Part shown: piece by piece, positions 53,109 through 64,000 of the stretch
Numbering within the stretch: position 1 is the stretch's first letter
Layout: the number at the start of each line of letters is the position of its first letter
Assembly: GCA_034440575.1 (NCBI GenBank)
Contig: JAOTOL010001614.1
Location: 558,001-622,000 of the forward strand
Direction: 5' to 3'
DNA: 64,000 nucleotides
Source: Imbricaverruca yamaguchii
Lineage: Eukaryota; Arthropoda; Thecostraca; Neoverrucidae
Notes under the pieces: model-generated
The model's database searches: none
What the model was told of the DNA's origin: nothing
Seen by the model: only the letters and a program-made list of their open reading frames with translations
Made by a program: the position numbers and the translations under genes

Positions 53109-53155
53109 TAACTAACTCGTGGTTTATGGGCGCATCGACTGCATATGTTGCATAT
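53109..53155 (-). mobile_element. Micro-retroposon copy near the SINE pair
   Basis: Plus strand actaactcgtggtttatggg then cgcatcgactgcatatgttg. This is the element read backwards, with a CTGCATATG...CATATG stem variant. Neighbouring degenerate copies appear at 53059-53100 (agagccctaaagctcaagtg, opposite orientation) and as a fragment aggcgcatcgatg at 53172-53184. Confidence 0.5.
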
Positions 53156-53199
53156 GATGATTGTAATCTAGAGGCGCATCGATGAGTGGTCTAGGGGGG

Positions 53200-53300
53200 A
53201 CGAGTGGTCTAGGGGTAAGTTGCTCGTCTTACAATCGAAAGGTTGTGGGTTCGAGTCTCACCTGTCGCTACCCTTCGCCCGCGACCAATCGGCGTGAGAT
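53200..53300 (+). mobile_element. tRNA-derived SINE copy 3 (3' truncated)
   Basis: Box A TGGTCTAGGGG (53205-53215) and box B GGTTCGAGTC (53248-53257) match the RNA polymerase III promoter consensus well. The body reads CACCTGTCGCTACCCTTCGC to CAATCGGCGTGAGA and then meets an opposite-strand copy. The flanks do not form an acceptor stem, so it is not a functional tRNA. Confidence 0.75.
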
Positions 53301-53422
53301 TGTACGACACGTCGACCTTTGGATCATGTAGCATCGCCAATCTCTCACGCCGATTGGTCGTGGGCGAAGAGTAGCGACAGGTGTGACTCGAACCCACAAC
53401 CTTTCGATTGTGAGACGAAACC
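53299..53422 (-). mobile_element. tRNA-derived SINE copy 4, inverted against copy 3
   Basis: Minus strand: box B-like GGTTCGAGTCacacc (53393 region), CTGTCGCTACTCTTCGCCCA, CGGCGTGAGAGATTGGCGAT, GCTACATGATCCAAAGGTCG. Together with copy 3 it makes a long inverted repeat around 53300. Confidence 0.75.
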
Positions 53423-54183
53423 AACCAAGCAACAAACGTAGAAGCATCCTCACCGCACTAAATAGTTCGCAAAGAAGGCTCCCCAGACCCAGAGGTTTAA
53501 GGTTCAACCCTATCTTAGCTGGCTTTTACATTATGCAATGCCACACATGCCAAAGCATATGTTAAGGAACTGTTGCTGCTGAGCAGCAAACATCTTATGA
53601 GTACGAATCATATCTGGTGTTAGGTGGAGGCCTCAACAAAACGAAATTAATTATTGGTGGGGTGAGGGGGCAAATGCGCTGGTTGCGATCCTTCCACGTG
53701 GAAGCGTGGAAGAGTGGCGACCAAACTCGATCATAGCATAGGTGACACCCCATTCCCCTTGAGCGCTACCATGATGTCATGCCCTAAATTTGTCTTTATT
53801 GTAGAGTGGAGGGCGAGGAGGGTGATGTAAACAAGCTAAGGATGTAAAAGAATGTGAATGTATCTGCCTTTCATGAGTTTCTTTCTACGACCTTTGTTGA
53901 TTGGTGGATGCTGATGATGTCAGTAGTGTATATGCTTGAGTTCCAATCGGCAGTGCTGCTGCCAGAAGCCACACGCACTTTTGAAGATGCGAATCACTTC
54001 GCAAAGCCTGTAGCAAAAGGGTACCTAATGATGTAAAAAATAAAAAGTGTAAAAACCGTTGTCATTAAGCATGGATCTTTAATTTGATACTTGCAGGGCA
54101 CTGCCATGATGATGATGATGATGAAATAGGCCGAAACAATTGAAGACAAGCCTAAGCATCACCGCGCCCACCATTATCTTCAG

Positions 54184-54262
54184 TACAGCAACCTGCAGTT
54201 CTCGCTGGCCGTCCCCGAGCTCGGCGACACCGAGCCGCCTCGGTCAGGCCGGCCCAGGCGAG
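54184..54262 (+). other. Candidate short exon, unrecognised
   Basis: tatcttcag and GCGAG|gtcagt bound 79 bp encoding YSNLQFSLAVPELGDTEPP. Splice sites are plausible; I do not recognise the product. Confidence 0.22.
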
Positions 54263-54852
54263 GTCAGTGCGCCATTTACCACGGGTACACGGAGTCGACT
54301 TGGCCAGGCGAGCCAGTTGACCCAGGTGCGGGCCAGCCGGTCAGTGGGAGCAAGGGTAGCCGGCAGCCGGTCCTGTCGGCGCCGGCCCTTCGTCTGCACG
54401 AGGACACGCACCAGACTGGCCTCGGCGCCGGTCCCCTCTCACCTACCGATTGGGCAACCGGCACACGACCGCCTGCGCCGTATCGGCGCCAAACACTGCC
54501 CAGCACACACACACACACACACAACACTCTTACACAGATATCTCATCGACAAGAGAAAGCTATGTTTGCAACGTGTCCCGGCCAGTTGGCGCGCTGGCCG
54601 GGAGAAAGGTGGCCCCGGTCGCTACCTTGCGACAAACACGCACCACCCTTTCCCTCTCCCTCCCTGCCAGACACTTTCTACCCGCAAGAAGTCGTTTTTG
54701 GCGCCGCGTGAAAGCTCCGTGACGAGCGGCACGGCGGGGTGGGTTTCTTCCTTTCGCCGGCTCCCCTGGCAGGGCGGAGAGTCACCGATTTGGCGGTGTC
54801 GCCGTTTCCCCGGTGACCCGGAAGGTGCATCGCTGTGACCGCGCGGCGCGCG

Positions 54853-55095
54853 TTCACTGCACAGTACAGCGTCCAATGTACGATGTCCAGTGTAGTGTAC
54901 AGTGCACAGCGTCCAGTGCACAGTGTCCAATGTCCAGTGTCCAGTGCACAGTGGACGGGGTCCAATGTACAGCATCCAGTGTACAGTGTACAGCATCCAG
55001 TGTACAGTGTGCAGCGTACAGTGTATAGCGTACAGTGCACAGTGTATAGCGTGTGCCAGTGCAGTGTCCAGTGTACAACGCCCAGTGTTCAGCCG
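54853..55095. repeat. cagtgtacagtgtcc-type degenerate minisatellite
   Basis: Repeats of cagtgtacagcatccagtg with period near 11-22 bp. Confidence 0.9.
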
Positions 55096-55754
55096 GTCTG
55101 GCAGCCGACAAATGGTACTGCAGTTGCTTACCGGTATGGCTAATTCAAACTCAAAATGTCATCGATGATGAAAATTAGTAGAACGTGCATAGCAGTGTTC
55201 ACGAAGTTCATATTTCGTGGAGTAGATGGTAGCAGGCAGACATCAAAACCGTGGAAACAGTTGGGCAACATGATGGGCAAAAGTGCAGGTAAAAGATGGT
55301 ATTGGCAGATGAACACGCACCTACTGGCAAGAATGCAACAGCGCAGATAAAAGGAGCTGAGTATGTTGAAAACTGTACCTGGTACTCCAATTGTATGTCG
55401 TAAGGCTGCATCAAAATTTACTCAGTATCGATGTATGTATGTATGCGTGCATATACATATGCATACATGAGAGGAGGTCGGCCCGAAATAAGCACCGCCA
55501 GCAGTTCGGACGCTCGATCACCAGACGAAGCCGGTCAACCGGGCCAGGTTGAGCCATTCACGGCGCATGCAGTCGGCGTAACCGGCAGGCCCGGCGGCAA
55601 CCGAGGCGGCCCCTGCGCGCCCTCGCTGCCCCACCGGCCGGCCGGGCGCACTTTCTCTGCGTCGCCCTTGCTCCCAATATGAGGTGGAGGCCGCCGTGGC
55701 GACCGCGCACCGCTCCGCACCCCGGCCACGGCGAGCACCCTGACGGCGGCTGGC

Positions 55755-55975
55755 CGGTCTCAGGTCAGGCTGGCCGGCGACAGGTCAGTGGCTGACCGGC
55801 GACAGGTCAGCGGCTGGCCGGCGACAGGTCAGTGGCTGACCGGCGACAGGTCAGCGGCTGGCCGGCGACAGGTAAGCGGCTGGCCGGCGACAGGTAAGCG
55901 GCAGACCGGCGACAGGTAAGCGGCAGACCGGCGACAGATCAGGCCGGCCGGCGACAGGTCAGTGACAGGTCAGCG
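55755..55975. repeat. 22-bp minisatellite, ~10 units
   Basis: Unit ggccggcgacaggtcagcgg plus ct. Confidence 0.93.
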
Positions 55976-56818
55976 GCCGGTCACACGAGCCGTCCGCGAC
56001 GCTCCCATGGACGATATAAGAACAGGCATCACGCAGTAGCTACCGCAACCGCCTCAGCAACAGCAGCAAGATCCCACGGCGGCCTGAGACGCACAAGTCG
56101 AAACTGTTGGCGTTCAGCAAGAGGCGGGTGGTTGAGGACGAGCAGAAGCCAGACCAGACTACCAGCCGACCGAAGGACAGAGCGGGGCAACGGCAGCAGA
56201 CGCGGTCAGCTGATCTCGTTCTCAGCAGATGCGGAGTCAGCCACAGTCCGGGATACACGGGCTAACAACTTGGCTTGTATGTTACCCTGGGTGATGTGGG
56301 TGTACAATGGCTTTACGACGTGCCCACCGCGATCAACTTTTGCATGAGGTTGTCACGTTGCGGGTGGGTGATCACTCGGGTGGAAAGAAAACCTTCGGTC
56401 GGCTATCGGTGCTGTTTGCTCTGCGTGTCAGCCAAGTGTCATTGTGTCAATCCACAATGGCCATGAATACACGACACCTCGCAGTCATACGGAAGTTCCA
56501 AACTCCGATACCGGACTTGACTGCGCGCGTCGCTACCACAATCCAACCGGCGGCGTCACCCACAGCAGTCAGCTCCCCTATCCGGATCCGGGGGGCACGC
56601 GGCCGCCGGGTGGTGGGTACCAGCACGGTACGTCCGTACCGCTGCCGCTGCCAGCCTGCCAGACTCGCCGCAAGCGGGTGACACGGCCGAGACTCGCCGG
56701 GCACAGTGAGAAAGCGCACGCTCGAATTTCACCGGCTTAAGAGTAGAGCAGCACGTGCACCACTGCACAGCACACCACCCTGATACAAATCCACCAAATT
56801 ATGACGGTGTGCGGACAC

Positions 56819-57364
56819 TAAGGCGCCACTTATCTTGGTAAAATCCGAATTTCTCTCGGAACGCTCCTCGCCAGAATGTTTTTTTTTTTAAGAATTGGCA
56901 TCTGGAATTGCTGGTTGTTACCCAAGCAGGCAACATCATAAAAGGTGTTCCCAGTACGTGAGGGGGCCGACGCGGCGGCCGGGAAGCTTCAACGTCACTT
57001 CCGTGACAGGTACATTTAGCGTGATGCATGGTCACCGGAAGGGGGAAAGAGGACCGCGAAAATTAGCAATGGTTGACGTGCGGAGTAGTTTTTAATCAGC
57101 GCTCGGTGTCTATTCTCGAAACGCGTGAGAACAAGAAAGTTAGTAGCATTTCATTAAATGTTGATGTTAGCTTCCATCAGTCATTAGCACATAGGGGACT
57201 TCAATGCAATGAAGCATATATACTCTGTGACTTTAACAACCCGGGGACAGTGCTAAATACTTTGTAATCGCTCTGAAACTTCACTACGCTTCTTTTCATT
57301 CTTAACCTCATCACTTTGGGGGGCGTCCCGAGAGACGGATTTCACCAAGATAAGTGGCACCTCA
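56819..57364. mobile_element. hAT-type MITE with 8-bp target duplication
   Basis: 546 bp. Ends are inverted repeats: TAAGGCGCCACTTATCTTGG at the left and TGAGGTGCCACTTATCTTGG read inward from the right, with similarity continuing into aaATCCGnnnnCTCTCGGnACGC. Flanks GCGGACAC and GCGGGCAC match 7 of 8. The 8-bp duplication and short TIRs fit hAT non-autonomous elements. No coding capacity. Confidence 0.75.
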
Positions 57365-58184
57365 GCGGGCACGGAGTGCGCGTCACTGAGCTCGCCGGAC
57401 ACCACGTGACTGCCGCGCCACAGCGGAGCGTCCCTCCGGGCAGCCCAGCTCTCATCACGTCACGGACGTCGGACACGGCTGGCCGTGGCGTCCATGTGAG
57501 CCGGGCAGCGTTCACCTCACTGGCCAAACCTCGCACCAAACAACACCGGCGTCCAAAGTAAACAGACGGTCCGGCATGCGGCAGCCGCCTCCAGGGTCAT
57601 GGAACCCATTGCTACCTCGCCATCCGTGTGTTTATCGCCGGCCACCGCGGAACGCGGGCTCCGTCAGACGAGCGAGTGCAGGACGACCGCCGCGCCGCAA
57701 GTACTACAGAGAGTAGTAGGCACCACGCGATTAGAAAGTCACAATACGCCGCCGGCATTGGTCAAACTTCGATCGAATCGCGGGACACAAACTGGTGCGG
57801 GAATTCACCGAGGTTGCACAAGACAGCTGGGACTGATTGCGGCACAGCGATGGGCGCCGTCCTTGAAAGTGAAGCGGCTCGATCGTGTCCCAAGGCGACC
57901 ACTGACAGTCGCCAATTGCACCACAAACGCACCAGCACACCGCTGCCCACATCGGGAACAACTTCTGGTAGCTACGCAAGTTTGCTGCGCATCGAGCCGG
58001 CTACGTTTACATTTTGAGATCCTGGAGGTTGGGATCAAACACTTCTCTCCCATTCGGGGAGAATAACTTGGGTTCTTGTGTTCATTGGGTGGGTCATGAC
58101 GCGCTTTATGCACATTCACGGCTAATAGCGCCACCCACTGTTTCGCCGGTCGGTCACGTGATTGGAAAATATCCTGAGCGGCGC

Positions 58185-58298
58185 TAGTGTCGAACCAGGG
58201 ACCCATAGCCTTGGGGTTTAGGGGCGCATCGACTGCAGAGGTCATGCAGCTGGTACCCATAGCCTGACACCTTAACCACACGGTCATCCCCGCCCCTA
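58185..58298 (-). mobile_element. tRNA-like sequence split by a 44-bp retroposon
   Basis: Removing the insertion at 58212-58254 and one copy of its duplication, the minus strand reads GTGTGGTTAAGGTGTCAGG, CTATGGGTCCCTGGTTCGAC, with box A-like TGGTTAAGGTG and box B-like GGTTCGACAC at tRNA spacing. Possibly a tRNA pseudogene or another SINE head. Confidence 0.5.
58212..58254 (-). mobile_element. ~44-bp micro-retroposon inside a tRNA-like sequence
   Basis: Direct repeats ACCCATAGCCT at 58201-58211 and 58255-58265. On the minus strand it starts ACCAGCTGCATGACCTCTGC, then AGTCGATGCGCCCCTAAACC. The inner stem is CTGCA/TGCAG. Confidence 0.8.
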
Positions 58299-59084
58299 AT
58301 TTAGGTACTTTATATGCGATCAGAGATTCCAGTGTGCGCTTTCCAATCGGGTTTTGGCAACAGAAAGTGGAAAGCTACAATCCAGGAGCAGCCTATTTGA
58401 TCAAGCCCGCCCGCCGGTGATGTGGGTCAGCTGGGACGCTGCTGATATTTACTCAGCGGAGACCGTCACTCGCTGTTGGCTCACGCTCTTCCGGGCCACG
58501 CCGGAGCCTATTCAAGTGGCAGACGTGATCGGTAGACGTTGTGAGCTGTGGAGGTTCAGACACGCCTTCGACATTCAGCTAACAGCACCGACGCTGCCGA
58601 CCGAGCGTGGCTGTTCAGTCGACTCGTGGCGGCAACCATAGGCGAGTAGCGATGACGAGATTGTTTGGTCGGAATGGGTGTGGATTTCTGCGGAAAATAA
58701 TCAAGTAAGACGCAATGAAGCGACGACCATTGTGAGCGCACTGGGCACAATTTCCCACCCATCGGTTGGTACGGAGCGGTTTCATTGATGTGTTGTGTTG
58801 CGATAGTGGTGTTGCAACCCCGCTAGCAATAGAATCCGTTCGTAACAGCTTTTTTCCTCTATTCCTCAGTGCCGGTAGCAGGGGGAAAACAATACGAGCC
58901 ACCCTTTCGGCTGCGTCGCCACGACATGCTATCTATCCTGCACAGTGACGCGCATCTTCTACGATGTTTGCCACGTCACTTCCGGTCGCTGACTGATGGG
59001 GTGAAACATGAGGCCACCTTTTGACCGATGTTTTTGAAAACAGAATCGTGGTTATATATATCTCACAGTTATTTTCACGGAATC

Positions 59085-59200
59085 GGGCAGATTGTAGACT
59101 GAGTTGCACATTTCAAATTGGGTTGTAGATTATAGCCTAATTTATAGATTATACACTAGGTTGTAGATTTTAGACTGGGTTGTAGATTGCACACATAAGT
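59085..59200. repeat. ~20-bp ttgtagattatagactgggt repeat
   Basis: About five or six degenerate units. Confidence 0.85.
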
Positions 59201-60004
59201 TTAAGCATTACCGGGGATGGGAGAGCCTGGAGGCTGGGATGTCACCCTCATTAGAGTCAATGTTAAGCCCCGGTCAAATCTCGTTGGACGAGGCGCGGTC
59301 CAGTTTTTAAGAAAATGTTGTTTCGAACATGCACGTATGTATGTTTGCATGTATGTATAACATACATGTAAGTCCATGGAGATTGCAGTAGCAAGCCTGT
59401 GAACATAGGTGCGACATTGTCTTGGTTCCTCAACGGAAGCGCCGCCACTGCTACTCCTTGCATCCATCGGCATCCATCATCGCACCAAGCCAACGTCTAT
59501 CGAGCATGTTCGGTTTTGCAGCGGCCCCTGAGGGAGGAGCGTGGGCTCGCGACCTCCCGCCGCCGACGTCACTCCCTGATGAATATCTGCCGACGGCCGA
59601 CTGTATATCGAACGCCATCCTTGTGAACACCACCTCCGGCCATGAGCATATCGGGCGGCGCCCACTCGGCGCGCCATATCTGTCCGGCCCGAGGGTCGAG
59701 ATCCGGCGCAAAGCCAAGGTCACCGCCGAGGGGGGTCTGCCACGGACGGTGCGCCGGCGCTATCGTGTCGGACACCGGAGACCGATGGACGGGCAGGCCA
59801 ACCGCCGCAGACGCCGCCCGACCTACACCTTTGTGTGGCGGCAGGGGCGTCGCAGCACGAGCTGCGGATGCCACAGCAGCCGCGCCGGCGTCTCACAAAG
59901 GTGTACCCGGCCCGCTTGCAGACTACGGCGTGGGAGCGGCAACACCCCGTGATGTGTACGGTATGCGCGGTGCAGTACGTCTGTGACCCTAGAATGATAA
60001 CAAC

Positions 60005-60170
60005 TCCCTGTCGTGCTGTGTGCCCGCGTACCCTGGGACACTGCCATATCCTGGGTCACTGCCATGCCCCTGGCCACTGGCATACCATGGGTCGGTCACT
60101 GCCGTACCCTGGGCAACTGGTCACTGCCGTACCATTGGCCACTGCCATACCCTTGGCAACTACCATCAGG
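60005..60170. repeat. Degenerate cactgccatacccttggc repeat
   Basis: Around seven diverged units of ~18-24 bp. Confidence 0.8.
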
Positions 60171-60639
60171 CGTAGCGGCTTCGCAAAGAAACAACGCTTG
60201 AAAACCGAACTGTAGCGAAATTGATGTGCTGGATGTCTGACATTATCACGTTCCATGCACCGGACCATGCAATGAAACGACGAAAACCGGATAGACCGAA
60301 AATAGGTGGCCCCAGCAATTCAGTCGGCTCGTTCACGGAATGTGGGCATAGTTCACGCCGAACCACCACTTCGCTAAGCACGAAGACCCATTTAAGACAC
60401 ACCCCGGTCCGCCGTACACGGAGCACGAATACCCCACATGGCGACCCCACCTCCCACCCAGCCGCCAGGGTCAGCCTGCCGACCGCCGACAGCCGGTGGC
60501 AGAGCGCCGCTGCTGGCAGCACAGCGCCGCATTGTGGCTCCAGCTGCGGCCGGACGTGGCGGTGACGTCACGATATCGTGACGTCATGAGGGCTGGGATG
60601 GCCCAGGAAACATGAGAGGCACTGCCGCACCACGCCACA

Positions 60640-61037
60640 ACACAGGAGAGCCGCTTCCGTACCACACACCACAGCACACGGGAGAGCCGCTTCCGTACCA
60701 CACCACAGCACACGGGAGAGCCGCTGTCATGTCACACCACACCACACAACACAACACAACACAACACAACACACCACGCCACACCACACCATACCATACC
60801 ACACACCACATCACAACATACCACACCACACCACAACACACCACAACACACAACACACCACAATACAACACAATACACCATATGGGAGAGCCGCTGCCGT
60901 GTCACACCACACCACACCACACCACACCACACCACACACCACACCACACCACACCACATCACACCACACCACACCACACCACACCACACCACACCACACC
61001 ACACCACACCACACCACACCACACCACACCACACCAT
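60640..61037. repeat. 31-34 bp repeat merging into (ACACC)n
   Basis: Three ggagagccgcttccgtacca units lead into ~300 bp of acacc/acaac pentamers, with one further ggagagccgctgccgtgtca unit near 60885. Confidence 0.95.
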
Positions 61038-61039
61038 AA

Positions 61040-62445
61040 CACAAGTCTCACATGTTTATTTTAGGTTATCAAAGTCTACATGTTGGTTAAACAGCACTGC
61101 ACTATATACTTATATTGGTTTCAAAACTACACCAAAGCACGCTGTTATGTGACCACAGCGTACTCGTAATGCAGTGCAATGCTGTTCTAAATATTATTAC
61201 GTTAAGGTGTAACCTGATACGGCAGCGTTATGAGACGCCGATACAAGGTATTAAGTGTGCCACGGTAACAGCCTAATAAGCATTATTACGCCGCCGAAAC
61301 AGTGCAATGTAACGTCATGTTTAGAAGTTACATATTTCAAGTTGAAAGGTTTCCCGCGTTCCCCATTTCGTCAGACGCTCGCGCCCGGCCAGTGCAGTTC
61401 TGAAGAGCAGTAGGATAGCTTAGCAGTTAACACGGCTAGTGCGCAAGAGCCGCTGATACGCCACACCAACACATGAGCGGCTACCGTTCCAGAGCAATAC
61501 ACAGTCGCGGCTCGCGATACACGGCAACTACCGCAGCGCTAAACACTAGCCAGGTGTGTCGTCCCGGGGCCGCGGCGACCCAAGTGATCACTTTGCGCAG
61601 GAAATCCACCGCCACCGTAGACACCAGCCGTTGACCCTGATCTAGGGTTTGATTAATTTATTTTCGGGGCTTCAGGGCGCTCCACTGACGTCGCCTATTC
61701 TGTGTCAATTGTGCCCGATTGTGAACGGCTCTGCAGCGCCGCCGAAGTGAGCCAATACGTCACAAAGAGAACGGTGCCAGTGGGAGTTCAGCTCACGGTC
61801 GGCCGGCACTGATGACAGCCGACATCGGGCGCAGAGACGGACCGCGGCCTCGCGCCTTTCACCGCCGGCCGACCCGCTAGCATTCAATGTTGGCGCGGTT
61901 TTAGGCGCGCGCGCGCGCGCGGTGGCTGGCTGAGCGGGATGGCTGCCTTGGCCGGGTGTAACCGTGTCACCAGAGCACGGCCGGGCCGGGCCGGGCCGCC
62001 CGGCCAGCTGGGAGACGGGGGAGGGCGGCGCGACCGTGCGTGCCGGCCGGTCACGCTGTGCAGTCGAGCTGGCCATGCTCTTGGCTGCTGAGATATTTAT
62101 TGCAGGGGTAAATTGCAAAACAGTTAACGAAATATTGCACCTATTACATTGTGTTTGCAACACCACGTTTCGAATTGCTGGCAACAGTTTGGAGCATCAG
62201 AAGGTCCAGTAGGTGATTGGTCATATTGCTCCCATAGCACTTCACAATATTCAAGCACTATTCTTACTTGTCCTTGCATGGGGGTTGTTCTGCTACACTT
62301 GAGGGGACAAATGACCCCGCAACGTTGCCCCCTCAATAATTTGAACCTGCCGCATACCCCTCCCTCAATAATTTTGGAAATCAAAGAAATGACCTTGCCT
62401 TCTTCACATATTCCTTTTAACTCGCACAATGCTTGATCAGTCAGG
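61040..62445. other. No gene recognised
   Basis: Includes a (GC)n run near 61908-61922 and GGGCC repeats near 61980. No supported coding region. Confidence 0.45.
61650..61695 (-). mobile_element. Possible diverged micro-retroposon copy
   Basis: gattaatttattttcggggc and ttcagggcgctccactgacg resemble the family read backwards, but the hairpin and duplication are not clear. Confidence 0.3.
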
Positions 62446-62448
62446 CGA

Positions 62449-62650
62449 CGGGCTGACCGCCAGCAGGAGGGGCCATCCGCCAGCACGAAGGGCTATCCAC
62501 CAGCACGAGGGGCCATCCGCCAGCGGGAGGGCCACCGGCCAGCGGAAGGGGCCAGCCACCCAGCACGAAGGGTCATCCACCAGCACGAGGGGCCACCCGC
62601 CGGAGGGAAGAGCTAGCCGCCAGCACGAAGGGCGAGCCGCCAGCGTGCGA
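62449..62650. repeat. ~20-bp cagcacgaggggccatccgc minisatellite
   Basis: About ten units with agg/aag variants. Confidence 0.92.
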
Positions 62651-63668
62651 TCGAATTTCTATTCAGGATTTCTACCGACGTGCAGCGTTGGTTTAAGAGA
62701 AACGCCGCGGCGCGCTTCACGGTTCCATTCAGGACTTTCACGGCGCGAGGCGTCCGATCCAGCCACGAGGCACGGGTCGGCCCTGGCTACGGCCACCACG
62801 CACCCGCCAGCCGAACACAACACCCGGTCGCCAGGCCCAGCAGTCGGACGTGTCTCGGCGCAGTCGGCCGTCACGTCACGGCCGGACGGCGGCGGCCACG
62901 CTGCCACGTGCACACGGCACCGCCGTGCTGTGTGCACAGCCGTGCACCGAGCTGCTGCAGGGCGCCATGCGACGGAGACACGTGCTTGGCGCCGGCCGCC
63001 GGGCCCCGCACAGGTGCAGGGCATGGAACGTACCGACCAGCCCGCTCTCATGCCGACACGTACGGGCAGGGGACCACACATGGCACGAGGTGGCGATAGC
63101 GGGACGAATTCGGGACATTCTGCGGTCTGCGGACCGTCACTGGCCAGGCCAGACCATCGGTGCGCACCTCACTCAGCCGTCCATGCTTAAGTACCCGACG
63201 AGCGACATTTGCCAGATGTTCGCTGCCGCGGGACACTGGGTAAAAAAGAAACGACTCGCTGAGAGCACACAAAATGGCTGACTGTGTGGGTCTGGTTGTC
63301 ATCAGTCACGGAGCATTCTCGCGGTCGAGACCTCGAGCGCCAACAATCAATCACGCGCATCGGTCGACAATCGCCTTCAGCAGCCGTGCGGAAGGTCGAC
63401 CGAGAAAAGCCAGCTCAGTGCCATGAGGCCGTGAACGGCAGCTGGAGATCAAAGTGTCTCGGGTTCGAATCCGCACAACAGCGAGCCATTTCGTTGTCAC
63501 CGCGACTAACGGGTAGGCGCCTGGTCCGTTAGCCTGTCGCGAGGTCGCCGGTTGACCAGCTGACGTGGCCCGCCCGGTGATGAGCCCGCCCTGCCTCCAC
63601 CAGCGGATGGTATCTGGGCGGTAGTCGCGTGCCATTCGACCCACAAATACGGGTCACCCTGACAGTCG

Positions 63669-63713
63669 GGGAGGGGGGTATAGGCGCATCGACTGCAGTG
63701 ATCATGCAGCGGT
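63669..63713 (-). mobile_element. ~45-bp micro-retroposon, older copy
   Basis: Flanks ACCCTGACAGTCG (63656-63668) and ACCCTGGCAGCCG (63714-63726) match 11 of 13. Minus strand ACCGCTGCATGATCACTGCA then GTCGATGCGCCTATA, with CTGCA/TGCAG inner stem. Confidence 0.65.
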
Positions 63714-63884
63714 ACCCTGGCAGCCGATAGAGGTCAGCCGACACGGCAGCCGCTGGGGCCGATATGACGACCGCTAGGTTGATATGACGTCGCTGAGTGT
63801 GTTCGGCTTCCGGCGAGTGCACTCAGATCGGCTGAGACGGTTTAAGCCGTGTGTCGGCCGGGCGGCGCCGGCCATCCGGCCAGA

Positions 63885-63985
63885 AGGTCGGCCGGGCGGC
63901 GGCGGCGGGGGCGGCGGCGGCGGGGGCGGCAGCGGCCCTGGGCGGCGCGCCGCCCCTGCAGGCAGCCCAGCAGCAGCCGCCGCCG
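63885..63985. repeat. (GGC)n-rich tract at window end
   Basis: Nearly pure GGC/GGG triplets. Confidence 0.9.
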
Positions 63986-64000
63986 GCCGCAGCGCGTCAT

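Larger units (their letters stand above)
57370..59080. other. No gene recognised apart from the tRNA-like insert
   Basis: GC-rich ORFs on both strands lack motifs. Confidence 0.4.

Noticed and set aside
53205..53270. Functional tRNA gene
   Set aside because: Box A and B are good, but no acceptor stem can be formed and the same unit recurs with a SINE body and tail.
54300..54450. First coding exon of SPOP
   Set aside because: Searched 48000-64000 on the minus strand for a segment encoding the ESWCYTQ-like start with a phase-0 donor; nothing convincing was found.
59422..59952. 176-codon GC-rich ORF
   Set aside because: Several overlapping frames are equally open and none shows a recognisable motif or splice structure.
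62429..63190. 253-codon plus ORF
   Set aside because: Begins in the 20-bp minisatellite and continues in low-complexity GC-rich sequence with competing frames.
63440..63480. Isolated box B-like GGGTTCGAATCC
   Set aside because: No box A at tRNA spacing and no shared SINE body; treated as chance or a degraded relic.

Overview
The window is eukaryotic, most likely from an invertebrate animal and probably an arthropod. There is no compact operon-like coding. The one well-supported gene is split into short exons with GT..AG junctions, and the rest is dominated by transposon remnants, SINE-like retroposons, micro- and minisatellites. The best phylogenetic clue is the SPOP/roadkill protein on the minus strand, whose BTB region and C-terminus resemble insect/crustacean roadkill more than vertebrate SPOP. 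Species cannot be fixed from the sequence alone. The first ~31 kb are visibly more AT-rich and the rest more GC-rich, with GC-rich third codon positions in the BTB exon.

Layout. 1-9.3 kb: old repeats, including a possible TTAA-flanked element at 3.16-3.91 kb, a decayed Jockey/I-like LINE on the minus strand (4.4-5.6 kb), a 145-bp direct repeat pair and a long (AT)n/(GT)n tract. 9.3-11.5 kb: a nested stack of a TTAA-targeting non-autonomous DNA transposon (family A). 13.5-13.7 kb: a single alpha-carbonic-anhydrase exon (minus). 14.4-16.1 kb: a degenerate tandem region and a family B element end. 16.5-21 kb: microsatellite and minisatellites. 21.7-26.4 kb: another family A copy, then a decayed LINE (RT then RNase H) into which a 54-bp minisatellite and a composite family A element are embedded. 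27-31.8 kb: (CA)n, a 58-bp satellite, a second LINE type, (CT)n and a 29-bp minisatellite.

33.7-48 kb: the SPOP/rdx gene on the minus strand. Six coding exons are resolved to the base and give about 348 residues (most of MATH, then BTB, 3-box/BACK and the C-terminal basic tail). The initiating exon is not found and probably lies beyond the window. Its introns hold a broken hAT transposase gene that itself contains a family B transposon, a gag-like remnant with zinc-knuckle repeats, many minisatellites, and a 60-bp array that duplicates an exon's own splice acceptor.

48-64 kb: mostly GC-rich minisatellites, tRNA-derived SINEs, a hAT-type MITE and low-complexity DNA, plus two weak candidate exons on the plus strand.

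The most unusual signal is a family of very short (43-57 bp; one doubtful 65-bp copy) mobile elements, about 13 copies in 64 kb. Eight carry perfect or near-perfect 10-17 bp target-site duplications, and a ninth has a doubtful 8-bp one. They begin at nearly the same base, fold into a hairpin with compensatory changes, end in an (AACT)n-like tail, and match the 3' tail of the longer tRNA-derived SINE in the same window. They look like a minimal retroposon mobilised by a LINE machinery.
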